A DNA stretch of 64,000 nucleotides from DATLSM01 sp963722965. Its GTDB lineage: Bacteria; Actinomycetota; Thermoleophilia; Solirubrobacterales; 70-9. The notes below the pieces were generated by a model. That model worked only from the letters and a program-made list of their open reading frames with translations. It made no database searches and was not told the DNA's origin. Positions 19,539-27,828 of this stretch are shown here, piece after piece. Location: the NCBI GenBank assembly GCA_963722965.1, contig CAVROX010000004.1:1-64000 (forward strand). Reading direction: 5' to 3'. Position 1 is the stretch's first letter. Every line of letters begins with the position of its first letter. The position numbers and the translations under genes were made by a program.

Positions 19539-20906
19539 ATGATCTCGGCGAGAGGGCCAGTTTTGCTGCGGCCTCGAGAGGCGGGCTTTGCGCTGATCGA
19601 GGTCTTGGTCAGCGCGGTGATTGTCGTGCTCGTCTCCGGCGCGGTCTTCGGCCTGCTCGAGGCAAGCGCCCACTCTGCCGCCGAACAGCGCCAGCGATCC
19701 GAGGCATACGCGATCGCCCAGGAAGATCAGGCGCGCCTGCGCTCGCTGCCCGTCCCGCAGCTCAACCGACTGAGTCAGACGCGGACCGTCACCGTCAACG
19801 GCACCCCGTTCAAGGTCGAATCATCGGGACTCTTCGTCAATGACAAGACCGGCACCTCTTCCTGCGGGCAGGGCACCTCCTCGGCCGACTACGTCAAGGT
19901 CACCTCGACGGTCAGCTGGCCGAGCCTCGGCACCCGCAAGCCGGCCGAGATCCAAAGCATCGTCACGCCCCCGCCGGGCTCGCTCAACCCCAGTCACGGA
20001 ACCCTGACGATCTTCGCCGCCAACGCCCACGAAGTGCCGATCCCCGGCATCGGCCTCTCCGGCACCGGTGCCGGGACGTTCAACGGCTCCACCGATGAAA
20101 ACGGTTGTGCGATGTTCCCCGACGAGCCTTCCGGCAACTACACGCTGACCCCGTCGGGCATTGCAAGCGGGCTGGTCAATACCGACGGCAACCCGCCAGG
20201 GCCGGAGACGGTCAGCGTGGTCGCGGGTAGCACCTCAACGGTCCAGCTTCTCTACGACATCCCGGGTGCGATCAAAGCCAAGTTCACGACCCTCTCCGGT
20301 GGCTCGGTGGTGGCCGCAAAGGCGAGTTCGATGATCGTCTTCAACACCGGAATGACGACCGCGAAAGCCTTCGCGAGCAAAGGCGGCAACCCGGAAGGAG
20401 AAATAAGCACCGGAAAGACCCTCTTTCCGTTCGTCTCGCCAGACACGGTCTACGCCGGGGCATGCACGACGAATAACCCCAACCCCAACGGCGAAGCCAA
20501 ACCACCTGACCCCTCCGCGCTTGCCAATGTAGCCGTGACCGCCAACGGCGAAGCAACACCAACGATCCAGCTACCTGCCCTGGAACTGACGGTCAAAAAC
20601 AAAGAAACTGGAAAAGCGGTCAGCGGCACGAAGGCTACAGCCACCGATCTAAATTGCTCGCCTGGTGGGGTCCCCGTGAAGCGGACCTACACCACCAACT
20701 CCTCGGGACAGCTGCCCGAACCGGGCCTACCGTGGAGCAGCTATGAAATCTGTGCCGATGCGCCGATCACCACGATCAAAAAAGAAGGAAAAAAAGAAAC
20801 GACCGAAACGGTCACTCGCAAGGAAACGACCTCGGTGGAACTCCACAGCACCAAAACCACGCTCGAACTCCCGATCTCCTCGAGCTCTGCAAAAGGCGAA
20901 TGCTGA
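19539..20906 (+). CDS. PilV-like minor prepilin with long C-terminal domain
   Basis: Type IV minor pilin, 455 residues from ATG 19539. A short basic leader ends at the prepilin peptidase site in REAGFALIEVLVSAVIVVLV (cleavage before Phe, Glu at +5). Unlike normal pilins of 130-200 residues it carries about 400 extracellular residues with repeated beta-sandwich-like stretches (GTLTIFAANAHEVPIPGIGL, LELTVKNKETGKAVSG) and a Lys/Thr/Glu-rich end. It may be a tip or adhesive pilin. Its stop overlaps the next pilin start. Confidence 0.8.
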   Translation: MISARGPVLLRPREAGFALIEVLVSAVIVVLVSGAVFGLLEASAHSAAEQRQRSEAYAIAQEDQARLRSLPVPQLNRLSQTRTVTVNGTPFKVESSGLFVNDKTGTSSCGQGTSSADYVKVTSTVSWPSLGTRKPAEIQSIVTPPPGSLNPSHGTLTIFAANAHEVPIPGIGLSGTGAGTFNGSTDENGCAMFPDEPSGNYTLTPSGIASGLVNTDGNPPGPETVSVVAGSTSTVQLLYDIPGAIKAKFTTLSGGSVVAAKASSMIVFNTGMTTAKAFASKGGNPEGEISTGKTLFPFVSPDTVYAGACTTNNPNPNGEAKPPDPSALANVAVTANGEATPTIQLPALELTVKNKETGKAVSGTKATATDLNCSPGGVPVKRTYTTNSSGQLPEPGLPWSSYEICADAPITTIKKEGKKETTETVTRKETTSVELHSTKTTLELPISSSSAKGEC

Positions 20907-21598
20907 TGCAGCGCCTCGATTTGATCCGCGATCAGCGCGGGACGACACTGATCGAGCTCTTGGTCGCAACCCTTGCCGGCGTTGTCGTCTTTTTCGCGAT
21001 CTGTGTGATGGTGATCGTCTCGCTGAGGGAGACAGCGCGAACGACAACGCATGTCGAAGCCACCCAGCGCGCCCGTTTGGTCATCGGCAAGGTGATTGAA
21101 GAGCTGCACTCCGCCTGCGTGGCACCTCAGATCACCCCGATCCAAGAAGGCAGCAACGGCACCCTGCTCAGCTTCTGGCACCAGACCGGCTCCGCGGTCG
21201 CGCCCACACCAGTGCTCAGCAAGGTTGTCCTCAAAGGGACGACCCTCAGCCAGGAAGAATACCCCGTCGTCGGCGGCTCGGCGCCGGACTGGGTGCCTGC
21301 CAAAACTGCGTCCCGCACTGAAACGCTGATGACCAACGTCAGCCCCACCCCCCCGAGCACCTCAATTTTCTCCTACTACGCCTACTCAAACGGCGAAGTT
21401 GGTCCGACTCCACTCGCGGTTCCGTTAAACAACGAAACAGCGCCCCGCACTGTCGAGGTCGGGGTCGCGCTCAGCGCCGCTCCCAAAAACACGCCGATCG
21501 CTGACGAAACCGCCCCGACCAAAATCACCGACAGCGCCCTCCTTCGCTTCACTCCGGCCTCCTACAACACGAGCGCACCGAGCCTGCCGTGCCAGTGA
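20900..21598 (+). CDS. PilW-like minor prepilin
   Basis: Type IV minor pilin of 232 residues. Leader MLMQRLDLIRDQRG is followed by TTLIELLVATLAGVVVFFA, where Gly/Thr forms the cleavage site and Glu is at +5. Two starts, ATG 20900 and ATG 20906, are possible; both overlap the preceding stop. The extracellular part is beta-rich and Thr/Pro-rich with few cysteines. Probably part of the minor-pilin complex that primes pilus assembly with the genes on either side. Confidence 0.8.
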   Translation: MLMQRLDLIRDQRGTTLIELLVATLAGVVVFFAICVMVIVSLRETARTTTHVEATQRARLVIGKVIEELHSACVAPQITPIQEGSNGTLLSFWHQTGSAVAPTPVLSKVVLKGTTLSQEEYPVVGGSAPDWVPAKTASRTETLMTNVSPTPPSTSIFSYYAYSNGEVGPTPLAVPLNNETAPRTVEVGVALSAAPKNTPIADETAPTKITDSALLRFTPASYNTSAPSLPCQ

Positions 21599-23124
21599 GA
21601 ACGTCGACATCTGAGAGTGGCTTCACGATGGTGGCAGCGATCTGCGGTGCGACGTTGATCGCGATGCTCGCCGTGGTCGCGGTTACTGCGGTCACCGGCG
21701 ACGCCAATTTGGTCCAACGAGACCTCGCACATAAACAGGCATACCAGGCCGCGGTGGCAGGAATTGATGATTACTCATTTCACCTAAATGCCGACAACAC
21801 TTATTGGACCAACTGCACCCAAGTACCCGCACCCTCGGCAGTCAATCAGATCGGCTCCACCACAAATCGACGCCCGGTGCCAGGCAACACCGATGCGACC
21901 TATGCGATCGAACTTATCCCTGCGACGGGTCAGTCGAAATGCAATCCGGAAAGCCTCAGCACGGCGACGACCAGCATGATCGAACAAAGTGGCCCGCTGC
22001 CGGGCTCGTTTCGCATCCGCTCGAACGGCTATGCCGAAAACGCCAAGGTCTCAATTGTCGCAACCTTCAAGAGAGCAAGCTTCCTCGACTACATGTATTT
22101 CACCCAACTTGAGACCTCAGATCCTGTCACATACAGCAACGAAGCGACCGTAAAAGGCGCATATGAACAGTGCACTCTGACCTATCAGCAGGGTCGCTAC
22201 AACAAACCGATCCCCAACTCGGGCGGAGAATATTGCGACAAGATCTCCTTCGTCAGCGAAGACACTATCAACGGCCCCCTGCATACCAACGATGCTCTGG
22301 CGATCTGCGGCACCCCGACCTTCGGTCGCACGCCCTCCGACGTGATCGAAGTGAGCGACTCCTCGCCTGGCTGGTTCTCGACCTGTAACGGCAGCAAACC
22401 AAACTTCAAGGGTACCTACGTGACCGGCGCGCCCGTACTGACGCCCCCGCCCAGCAACTCATCGCTCGCAACGATCGCCGAACCGGCCTTCAAGTTCACT
22501 GGCCAGGTTCGGATCTGCCTGAGCGGCACCTCGATGACAGTGGGTAAAGGTGGTACATGCACAGGGGTCTATTCCGGGCCGATACCTTCCAACGGTGTCG
22601 TCTACGTCGCCAATGGCAGCTGTTCTTCCACCTACACGCCGTTCGGCACCTCCTACCCCGAAACCTCGGGATGCGGGAATGTCTACGTCTCGGGCAGCTA
22701 CTCGGGTCAGCTGACAATCGCTGCCGAAAACGACATCATCATCAACGGCAACCTGACCAACAGCGGCGGCGGACTGCTTGGCCTGATTGCCAACAACTTC
22801 GTCCGCGTCTATCACCCCTGCTCGAACGGGACAAACGGCGCGGGATCGTTGAAAAACCCGACGATCGAAGCTGCGATTCTGACGATCAATCACTCTTTCA
22901 TTGTCGATAACTACAACTGCGGTGCCTCGCTCGGATCGCTCAAAGTCGACGGTGCGATCGCCCAGAAATTCCGCGGCGCGGTGGGCACATTCAGCGAAAA
23001 CGGCATCAGCACCGGTTACGCCAAGGACTACATCTACGACGACCGCCTCCGCTACGTGGAGCCGCCGAGCTTCATCAACCCTGTCCAATCCGCCTGGATT
23101 ATTGGCAGGGAGACGATCGACTGA
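21589..23124 (+). CDS. PilX-like large prepilin
   Basis: 511-residue prepilin-like protein. Leader up to TSTSESG, then FTMVAAICGATLIAMLAVVA, a hydrophobic helix lacking the usual Glu at +5, as in PilX/GspK-type tip pilins. GTG 21589 and GTG 21595 are both possible starts; the second gives a GTGA overlap with pilW. The extracellular region has many cysteines, probably disulfide-bonded, and repeated short beta-strand turns (GVVYVANGSC, GNVYVSGSYSGQLTIAAEND) suggesting a beta-helix or adhesin fold. Likely at the pilus tip. Confidence 0.72.
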   Translation: MPVRTSTSESGFTMVAAICGATLIAMLAVVAVTAVTGDANLVQRDLAHKQAYQAAVAGIDDYSFHLNADNTYWTNCTQVPAPSAVNQIGSTTNRRPVPGNTDATYAIELIPATGQSKCNPESLSTATTSMIEQSGPLPGSFRIRSNGYAENAKVSIVATFKRASFLDYMYFTQLETSDPVTYSNEATVKGAYEQCTLTYQQGRYNKPIPNSGGEYCDKISFVSEDTINGPLHTNDALAICGTPTFGRTPSDVIEVSDSSPGWFSTCNGSKPNFKGTYVTGAPVLTPPPSNSSLATIAEPAFKFTGQVRICLSGTSMTVGKGGTCTGVYSGPIPSNGVVYVANGSCSSTYTPFGTSYPETSGCGNVYVSGSYSGQLTIAAENDIIINGNLTNSGGGLLGLIANNFVRVYHPCSNGTNGAGSLKNPTIEAAILTINHSFIVDNYNCGASLGSLKVDGAIAQKFRGAVGTFSENGISTGYAKDYIYDDRLRYVEPPSFINPVQSAWIIGRETID

Positions 23125-23238
23125 CGGTCCAGCTTTTTCTAATTCTGGGTAGTTGCAAGGCAAAGGTTTTGAGGCCAATCGGTCGATTCAATCCCAGACC
23201 GGCGCCCCGCTAGCGCCCACCGTCCCAGGAAGAACCAG

Positions 23239-24333
23239 ATGCTCCAGATCACCAAGAAAAAAGACATCGCGTTGGTCGGGCTCGATATCGAGTCCGCCAG
23301 CATCGCCGCCACCGAGGTGCGCGCCAACGGCGCCCCTCGTCTGGCTGCCACGGCAATCGCCCAGCTGCCGGACGGGGCCTTCAACGATGGTGAGGTCGTC
23401 GACTCCGGAGCGATCACCGATGCCCTGCGCGGCCTTTTTTCCGAGCACAAGCTCTGCCGCCGGGTGCGACTTGGGATCGCCAACCAGCGCGTCGTCGTGC
23501 GCACCTTGCGATTGCCGACGATCGATGACCCCAAGGAGCTGGAAGCTGCGGTGCGCTTCGAGGCCCAGGAGCAGATCCCGATGCCGATCGACCAGGCGGT
23601 GCTCGACCATCGCGTCATCGGTGGGGTCCCCGGTTCCGAGGACAGTGCCCCCCAGATTGACGTGGTCGTTGTCGCCGCCCGCCGCGACATGATCGATGCC
23701 ACCCTGCGGCCACTGCGCGACGCCGGCCTGCAGCCGATGGGCGTCGACCTCTCCGCCTTTGGCTTGATCCGCGCCCTCGCCGGCTCGGCCACCGGCACAC
23801 CGGGCTCAGCCGAGGGTGAGAGCGCCGTGGGCTCACCCCAATCTGCCGTCCTTTACTGCAATATCGGCGATACCACCAACCTGGCAATCGCCAGGGGGCG
23901 CTCGTGCCTGTTCACCCGCGTTTCGCCGGTTGGCCTCGACGGCATCGCCAACGCCCTGGCGGGGACCAGCGGGGTGAGTCGAGAGCACGCCCGGATGTGG
24001 CTAGGCCACGTCGGTCTAACCCAACCGATCGAGACCATCGAGGGGGACCAGGAGGTGATCGCCAAGGCGCGAGCGGTGATCGAGAGCGGCGTCTCCTCCC
24101 TGCTCGATGAGCTTCGCCTCTCGCTCGATTTTTACGGGAACCAGGAGGCTGCGGTGGCGATCGAGCGGGTCGTTTTGAGCGGTCCGGGTAGCACCATTCC
24201 CGGACTCGGTGAGCAGATGGAGCCGACCCTTGGCCTGCCGATCGAGGTCGGCCTTCCCGATGCCCTCGCTGACCTTGACTCGGCCTCTGCCGCCCGCCTA
24301 ACCCTCTCCTACGGCCTCGCTTTAGACGAGTAG
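23239..24333 (+). CDS. pilM: PilM, actin-like pilus assembly protein
   Basis: Cytoplasmic actin-fold ATPase that docks to the PilN tail and links the inner-membrane platform to the motor. 364 residues; N-terminus KKKDIALVGLDIESASIAAT, then VRFEAQEQIPMPIDQAVLDH typical of PilM, the phosphate loop YCNIGDTTNLAIARG, and VVLSGPGSTIPGLGEQM. It follows a 114-bp gap after the PilX-like gene and begins a tight pilM-pilN-pilO run (3-bp gap to pilN). Confidence 0.9.
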   Translation: MLQITKKKDIALVGLDIESASIAATEVRANGAPRLAATAIAQLPDGAFNDGEVVDSGAITDALRGLFSEHKLCRRVRLGIANQRVVVRTLRLPTIDDPKELEAAVRFEAQEQIPMPIDQAVLDHRVIGGVPGSEDSAPQIDVVVVAARRDMIDATLRPLRDAGLQPMGVDLSAFGLIRALAGSATGTPGSAEGESAVGSPQSAVLYCNIGDTTNLAIARGRSCLFTRVSPVGLDGIANALAGTSGVSREHARMWLGHVGLTQPIETIEGDQEVIAKARAVIESGVSSLLDELRLSLDFYGNQEAAVAIERVVLSGPGSTIPGLGEQMEPTLGLPIEVGLPDALADLDSASAARLTLSYGLALDE

Positions 24334-24336
24334 AAC

Positions 24337-25221
24337 ATGCGGCCCGTCAACCTCATTCCGGTCGACCAACGCCATGGGCGGCGAGCCCCGATGCGCGGCG
24401 GCCCGCTCGCCTACATCCTGATCGGAGCGCTGGTCGCGGCGCTGGCGGGGGTCACCGTACTGGTCATCACCGACAATCAGATCTCCGAACGCAAGTCGGA
24501 GGTGGCCCAACTCGAACAGGAAAATACCCTCGCCAAAGCCCACGCCGCCCGCCTTGAGGCATATACCCAGTTCCACCGCATCCGCGACCGGCGTATCGCG
24601 ACCGTCACCGATCTCGCCGATAGCCGCTTTGACTGGGAACGGGTGATGCGTGAACTGGCCCTCGTCTTGCCGGGCAACGTCTGGCTGACCAACCTCACCG
24701 CTACCGCCAATCCGCAAGTCAGCCCAGAGGGAGCCGCCAGCATCGCGCTGCGCGCCTCGGTGTCCGGTCCGGCGTTGGAGCTGGTCGGCTGCGCCAGCAG
24801 CCAGGAAGCGGTCGCCGGCTTCATCCAGTCGCTGAAGGAGATCGACGGTGTGACCCGGGTGGGCGTGCAGTTTTCGCAGCTCGGAAGCCTCCAGGGCAGC
24901 GGAGGTTCGGTAAGCAGCGGCTCTGCAACTTCGGCCTCCGGCGGGGGGGGCGGCTCGAGCTGCCAGACACATGCCTTCATTGCCCAGTTCCAGATCGTCG
25001 CGGCCTTCGACGCGGCGCCAGTTTCCAGCGAAACTGCCGGGTCAAGCGGCTCAACCAGCAGCCCGACTGCGTCAACCTCGACCGCCTCGACGACCACAAC
25101 GCCGTCGAGCTCCTCGAGCAGCTCGGCGCCCTCGACCGCCTCAACGACCACAACGCCGTCGAGCTCCTCGAGCAGCTCGGCGCCCTCGACCGCCGCTTCG
25201 ACAAGCTCGGCGGGTGGCTGA
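24337..25221 (+). CDS. pilN: PilN, pilus alignment protein
   Basis: Bitopic membrane protein. The first residues MRPVNLIPVDQR match the PilN cytoplasmic motif that binds PilM. One membrane helix (AYILIGALVAALAGVTVLVI) is followed by a short coiled coil and a ferredoxin-like periplasmic-type domain (FDWERVMRELALVLPGNVWL). The C-terminus is a low-complexity Ser/Thr tail of about 60 residues containing a 54-bp DNA repeat; such a tail is unusual for PilN and may reach into the thick cell wall. Confidence 0.87.
   Translation: MRPVNLIPVDQRHGRRAPMRGGPLAYILIGALVAALAGVTVLVITDNQISERKSEVAQLEQENTLAKAHAARLEAYTQFHRIRDRRIATVTDLADSRFDWERVMRELALVLPGNVWLTNLTATANPQVSPEGAASIALRASVSGPALELVGCASSQEAVAGFIQSLKEIDGVTRVGVQFSQLGSLQGSGGSVSSGSATSASGGGGGSSCQTHAFIAQFQIVAAFDAAPVSSETAGSSGSTSSPTASTSTASTTTTPSSSSSSSAPSTASTTTTPSSSSSSSAPSTAASTSSAGG
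25081..25188 (+). repeat. Two-copy 54-bp tandem repeat inside pilN
   Basis: Copies at 25081-25134 and 25135-25188 are nearly identical (one synonymous difference seen, TCGACG against TCAACG). Each encodes TASTTTTPSSSSSSSAPS. A third copy begins at 25189 but stops after a few bases. The repeat lengthens the flexible PilN tail and could vary in copy number. Confidence 0.85.
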
Positions 25222-25222
25222 G

Positions 25223-26047
25223 ATGAGCTCCGCAAACCGACTGGTCATTTCCATGCTCGTGGTCACAGCCCTTGCCGTTGCCTTTTGGATCCTTGCTCTC
25301 AGCCCCAAGCAACAGCAGGCGAGCGCCCTCGACGGTCAGGTTTCCCAGCTGCGCGCGACGCTCGCCACCGCCCAGGCCAAGGCGATCAAGGCGGAGTCAG
25401 CCCGTCGCGATTTCCCAACCGATTATCAGCAACTGGTAGTCCTTGGCAAGGCGGTGCCCAACAGCGATAACACCTCCTCGCTGTTGGTTGTGCTGAGCCG
25501 AATCGCTCGACGCTCAAAGCTCAGGTTTAACAGCATCGCATTGGGCTCGGGCTCGGGCGGCGCGGCGCCGGCCACGCCCGTGACAGCCACCTCCGCGACA
25601 GCGGCGGGAAGCTCCACCGGCGTGGCCGCGGCGGCCATCCCACCGACTGAGGCAGCCGCCTCACTGTTGCCGCTGGGAGCAACGATTGGCCCGGCAGGGC
25701 TTGGCGTGATGCCATACAACCTGACCTTCGCCGGCAGCTTCTTCCACGTTGCTGACTTCATCAGAGGCATCGACGCATTGGTCCACGACGGGGGCCACCA
25801 CGTCGCCGTTGACGGCCGCTTGGTGACGCTCGACGGTTTTGCCCTAAACGAAGACCCCGAACGGCACTTCCCCTACCTCGACGCGAGCTTCTCTGTGACC
25901 ACCTACCTGACACCACCGAGCCAGGGCATCACCGCTGGCGCCAGCGCTGGCGCTCCAGCCCCGTCGACGGCGGAATTGACGGCAAGCACGACATCGTCTA
26001 GCACAGCCTCTGACCCGTCCTCCACGCCAGGCTCAAACCCGCGATGA
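25223..26047 (+). CDS. pilO: PilO, pilus alignment protein
   Basis: Partner of PilN, 274 residues from ATG 25223, 1 bp after the pilN stop. One N-terminal membrane helix (LVISMLVVTALAVAFWILAL), a coiled coil (LDGQVSQLRATLATAQAKA), and a ferredoxin-like domain with an inserted Ala/Thr-rich loop (about residues 110-150). YNLTFAGSFFHVADFIRGID is the typical PilO core. The C-terminus is again Ser/Thr-rich. It overlaps the next gene by 4 bp (ATGA). Confidence 0.85.
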   Translation: MSSANRLVISMLVVTALAVAFWILALSPKQQQASALDGQVSQLRATLATAQAKAIKAESARRDFPTDYQQLVVLGKAVPNSDNTSSLLVVLSRIARRSKLRFNSIALGSGSGGAAPATPVTATSATAAGSSTGVAAAAIPPTEAAASLLPLGATIGPAGLGVMPYNLTFAGSFFHVADFIRGIDALVHDGGHHVAVDGRLVTLDGFALNEDPERHFPYLDASFSVTTYLTPPSQGITAGASAGAPAPSTAELTASTTSSSTASDPSSTPGSNPR

Positions 26048-26922
26048 ACATGTTCAGGAAAGGGCCACAGATAAAGCTTTCCGCGCTGCGGGCGCCGGAC
26101 GCGCTGATCGACCTATATTACGATCTGCGCGATCGCCATCTGCTGCCGTTGGTCGCCCTGCTGGCAGTCGCGATCGTCGCGGTGCCGATCGCCTTGAGCC
26201 AATCATCGGGGTCGCCAAGCTCTGGAGCTAGCACGAATGTGGCCCTAGCGCTTCCAAGCCAGGTCCCCAACCACTCCGGAGAGCTGGTGGTTGCGAAGTC
26301 AACGCCTGGACTGCGCGTGTATCACCGCCGGCTCACCCACCTGCGTGCCAAGGACCCCTTCAAGCAGCAGTACACCGAGACCGAATCCACCTCCGCATCA
26401 GGGTCTTCGGGTGCTGGATCCTCTGGCGGCGGCGAATCCAGCCCCTCCTCCGCCCCTCAGCAGGTCCCAAGCACCACCACTTCACCAGGAACGGGGAGCC
26501 AAACTGCCCCTGCGAGGAGCCACCTGATCTACTTCTCCTACGCAATTGATGTTCGCACCGTGTCGGGCTCAAGCGGTTCCTCATCGGCCACTAAGAGCAA
26601 GCCAACCGTGCGCCGCAACCTCCCAGAGCTAACTGTACTTCCCAGTCGAAGTATTCCGGCAGCGATCTTCATGGGGGTCAGCAAGGATGGTGATAAGGCC
26701 CTGCTGCTGCTCTCCTCCCAGGTCGATTCAATCTTCGGTGAAGGACGTTGCCTGCTCGGCTCGACGAGCTGTCAGCTGCTGGCGCTTGAACCGGGGAATC
26801 CCGAGACCTTCGTCTACGGCCCCCAGGGTCGCACCTTCAAGATCGAGATCTTGAAGGTTCACTTCGTGGTGACAAAGAGACTTCACCGGGCTCCCCTGCG
26901 AGCATCCGGGAAGACTCCATGA
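26044..26922 (+). CDS. Bitopic membrane protein in the PilP position
   Basis: 292 residues, translationally coupled to pilO. The N-terminal cytoplasmic part is about 35 residues, then one membrane helix (LLPLVALLAVAIVAVPIALS), a Ser/Gly-rich spacer, and a C-terminal beta-rich domain (SIPAAIFMGVSKDGDKALLLL, TFVYGPQGRTFKIEILKV). Two cysteines (GRCLLGSTSCQLL) could pair. It has no lipobox and no clear PilP similarity, but its place after pilMNO suggests a replacement for PilP in a cell without an outer membrane. Function not established. Confidence 0.6.
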   Translation: MNMFRKGPQIKLSALRAPDALIDLYYDLRDRHLLPLVALLAVAIVAVPIALSQSSGSPSSGASTNVALALPSQVPNHSGELVVAKSTPGLRVYHRRLTHLRAKDPFKQQYTETESTSASGSSGAGSSGGGESSPSSAPQQVPSTTTSPGTGSQTAPARSHLIYFSYAIDVRTVSGSSGSSSATKSKPTVRRNLPELTVLPSRSIPAAIFMGVSKDGDKALLLLSSQVDSIFGEGRCLLGSTSCQLLALEPGNPETFVYGPQGRTFKIEILKVHFVVTKRLHRAPLRASGKTP

Positions 26923-27095
26923 TCCGAAACCCGTTTCGTGCGGTGAGCCAACACCACGCTCGCCGCGACCACTCTAGCTCGTTGAGATTCCTTGCCCCAA
27001 CCAATCTGGGCACACCTGTAGTCGAGCAGCGCCGGCGTCCTCCCCTGCTCACGTCCTTCTGGCCAAGGCGCCCCTCGACTTGCAGTGCAGGTTGT

Positions 27096-27116
27096 CGGCC
27101 AGCTGGCAGCTGGCCG
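27096..27116 (+). terminator. Hairpin after the pilMNO operon
   Basis: Perfect 9-bp inverted repeat CGGCCAGCT-GGC-AGCTGGCCG about 175 bp after the last operon gene, followed by AGAAATTGC but no clear T run. It could end the operon transcript or act as an RNA-processing hairpin. Confidence 0.4.
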
Positions 27117-27162
27117 AGAAATTGCTAAAGCCGGTCGGCTGAGGGTCGATGAAAGACTCGAG

Positions 27163-27759
27163 ATGAATTTGCATGAGCAGTGGCCTGAGGGGCAAAGCAA
27201 TCATGAGGTCGGGGTCGGGGACCGGACGAAGTATCGGAGTGCGGAGTTGCCTCGCCGGTCTAGCGTCGCAAGGCTCCCGATAAAGTCAGCCCTTGCGCGC
27301 CGAGCCTCCCTGCAGAGAACCAGGAGCGGGCTGAATAACAACCCCCAAGCCGGCTTCACGCTAATTGAGCTCTTGGTCGTGATGGTAATCATCGCGATCT
27401 TGGCCGCGATCGCTCTGCCCGCTTTTTTCAACCAGAGACAAAAGGCCGACGACGCCAAGGCGGAGGAAACGGCGCAGACGGTCCAGATCTCAGCTGAGTC
27501 GTGCTCCACCGATAACTCTGGTAGCTATTCAAATTGCAACCAGGCAGCCATCAAGAAGATCGAGCCGAGCTTAAACAGTGGTCCCAAATTCACGATCACC
27601 CCAACCGAAGCGGGTGAAGGCTACGAAATTAATGTCGAAGCCGAAGTCACTGGGCACACGTTCGGAATCGACCGCTCCAAGGAAGGGATCCTCACATACC
27701 CCTGCATGCCCCCCGAACAGGGCGCTTGCCCCCACAGCGGCAGCTGGAAAGGCGGCTGA
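27163..27759 (+). CDS. Type IV pilin (first major-type pilin), start uncertain
   Basis: Pilin with the classic core NPQAGFTLIELLVVMVIIAIL: cleavage after Gly, Glu at +5, then LPAFFNQRQKADDAKAEETA. The mature part is about 135 residues with cysteines near both ends, the final pair around PCMPPEQGACPHSG. It is closely similar to the pilin at 31667. The leader is a problem: from ATG 27163 it is over 60 residues; TTG 27247 after CGGAG gives 36; no start gives the usual 10-20. Either the start is non-standard, an indel hides it, or the copy is decaying. No riboswitch is visible upstream. Confidence 0.72.
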   Translation: MNLHEQWPEGQSNHEVGVGDRTKYRSAELPRRSSVARLPIKSALARRASLQRTRSGLNNNPQAGFTLIELLVVMVIIAILAAIALPAFFNQRQKADDAKAEETAQTVQISAESCSTDNSGSYSNCNQAAIKKIEPSLNSGPKFTITPTEAGEGYEINVEAEVTGHTFGIDRSKEGILTYPCMPPEQGACPHSGSWKGG

Positions 27760-27828
27760 GGAGGGCCTGTCGCGCAGGGGCCTGGGGGAGATCGGCCGCG
27801 TATCGAACTTGATCGGTAATCACAACTA

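Noticed and set aside
23140..23200. Structured leader before pilM (TCTGGG and CCCAGA with GGCAAAGG between)
   Set aside because: The stem is only 6 bp, the core does not match any riboswitch class I know, and the spacing is loose.
27187..27230. Second GEMM-like riboswitch before the first pilin (GGGGCAAAGC)
   Set aside because: Only the GCAAAGC string is shared. No upstream GGCAAA segment, GNRA-capped stem or closing stem could be drawn.
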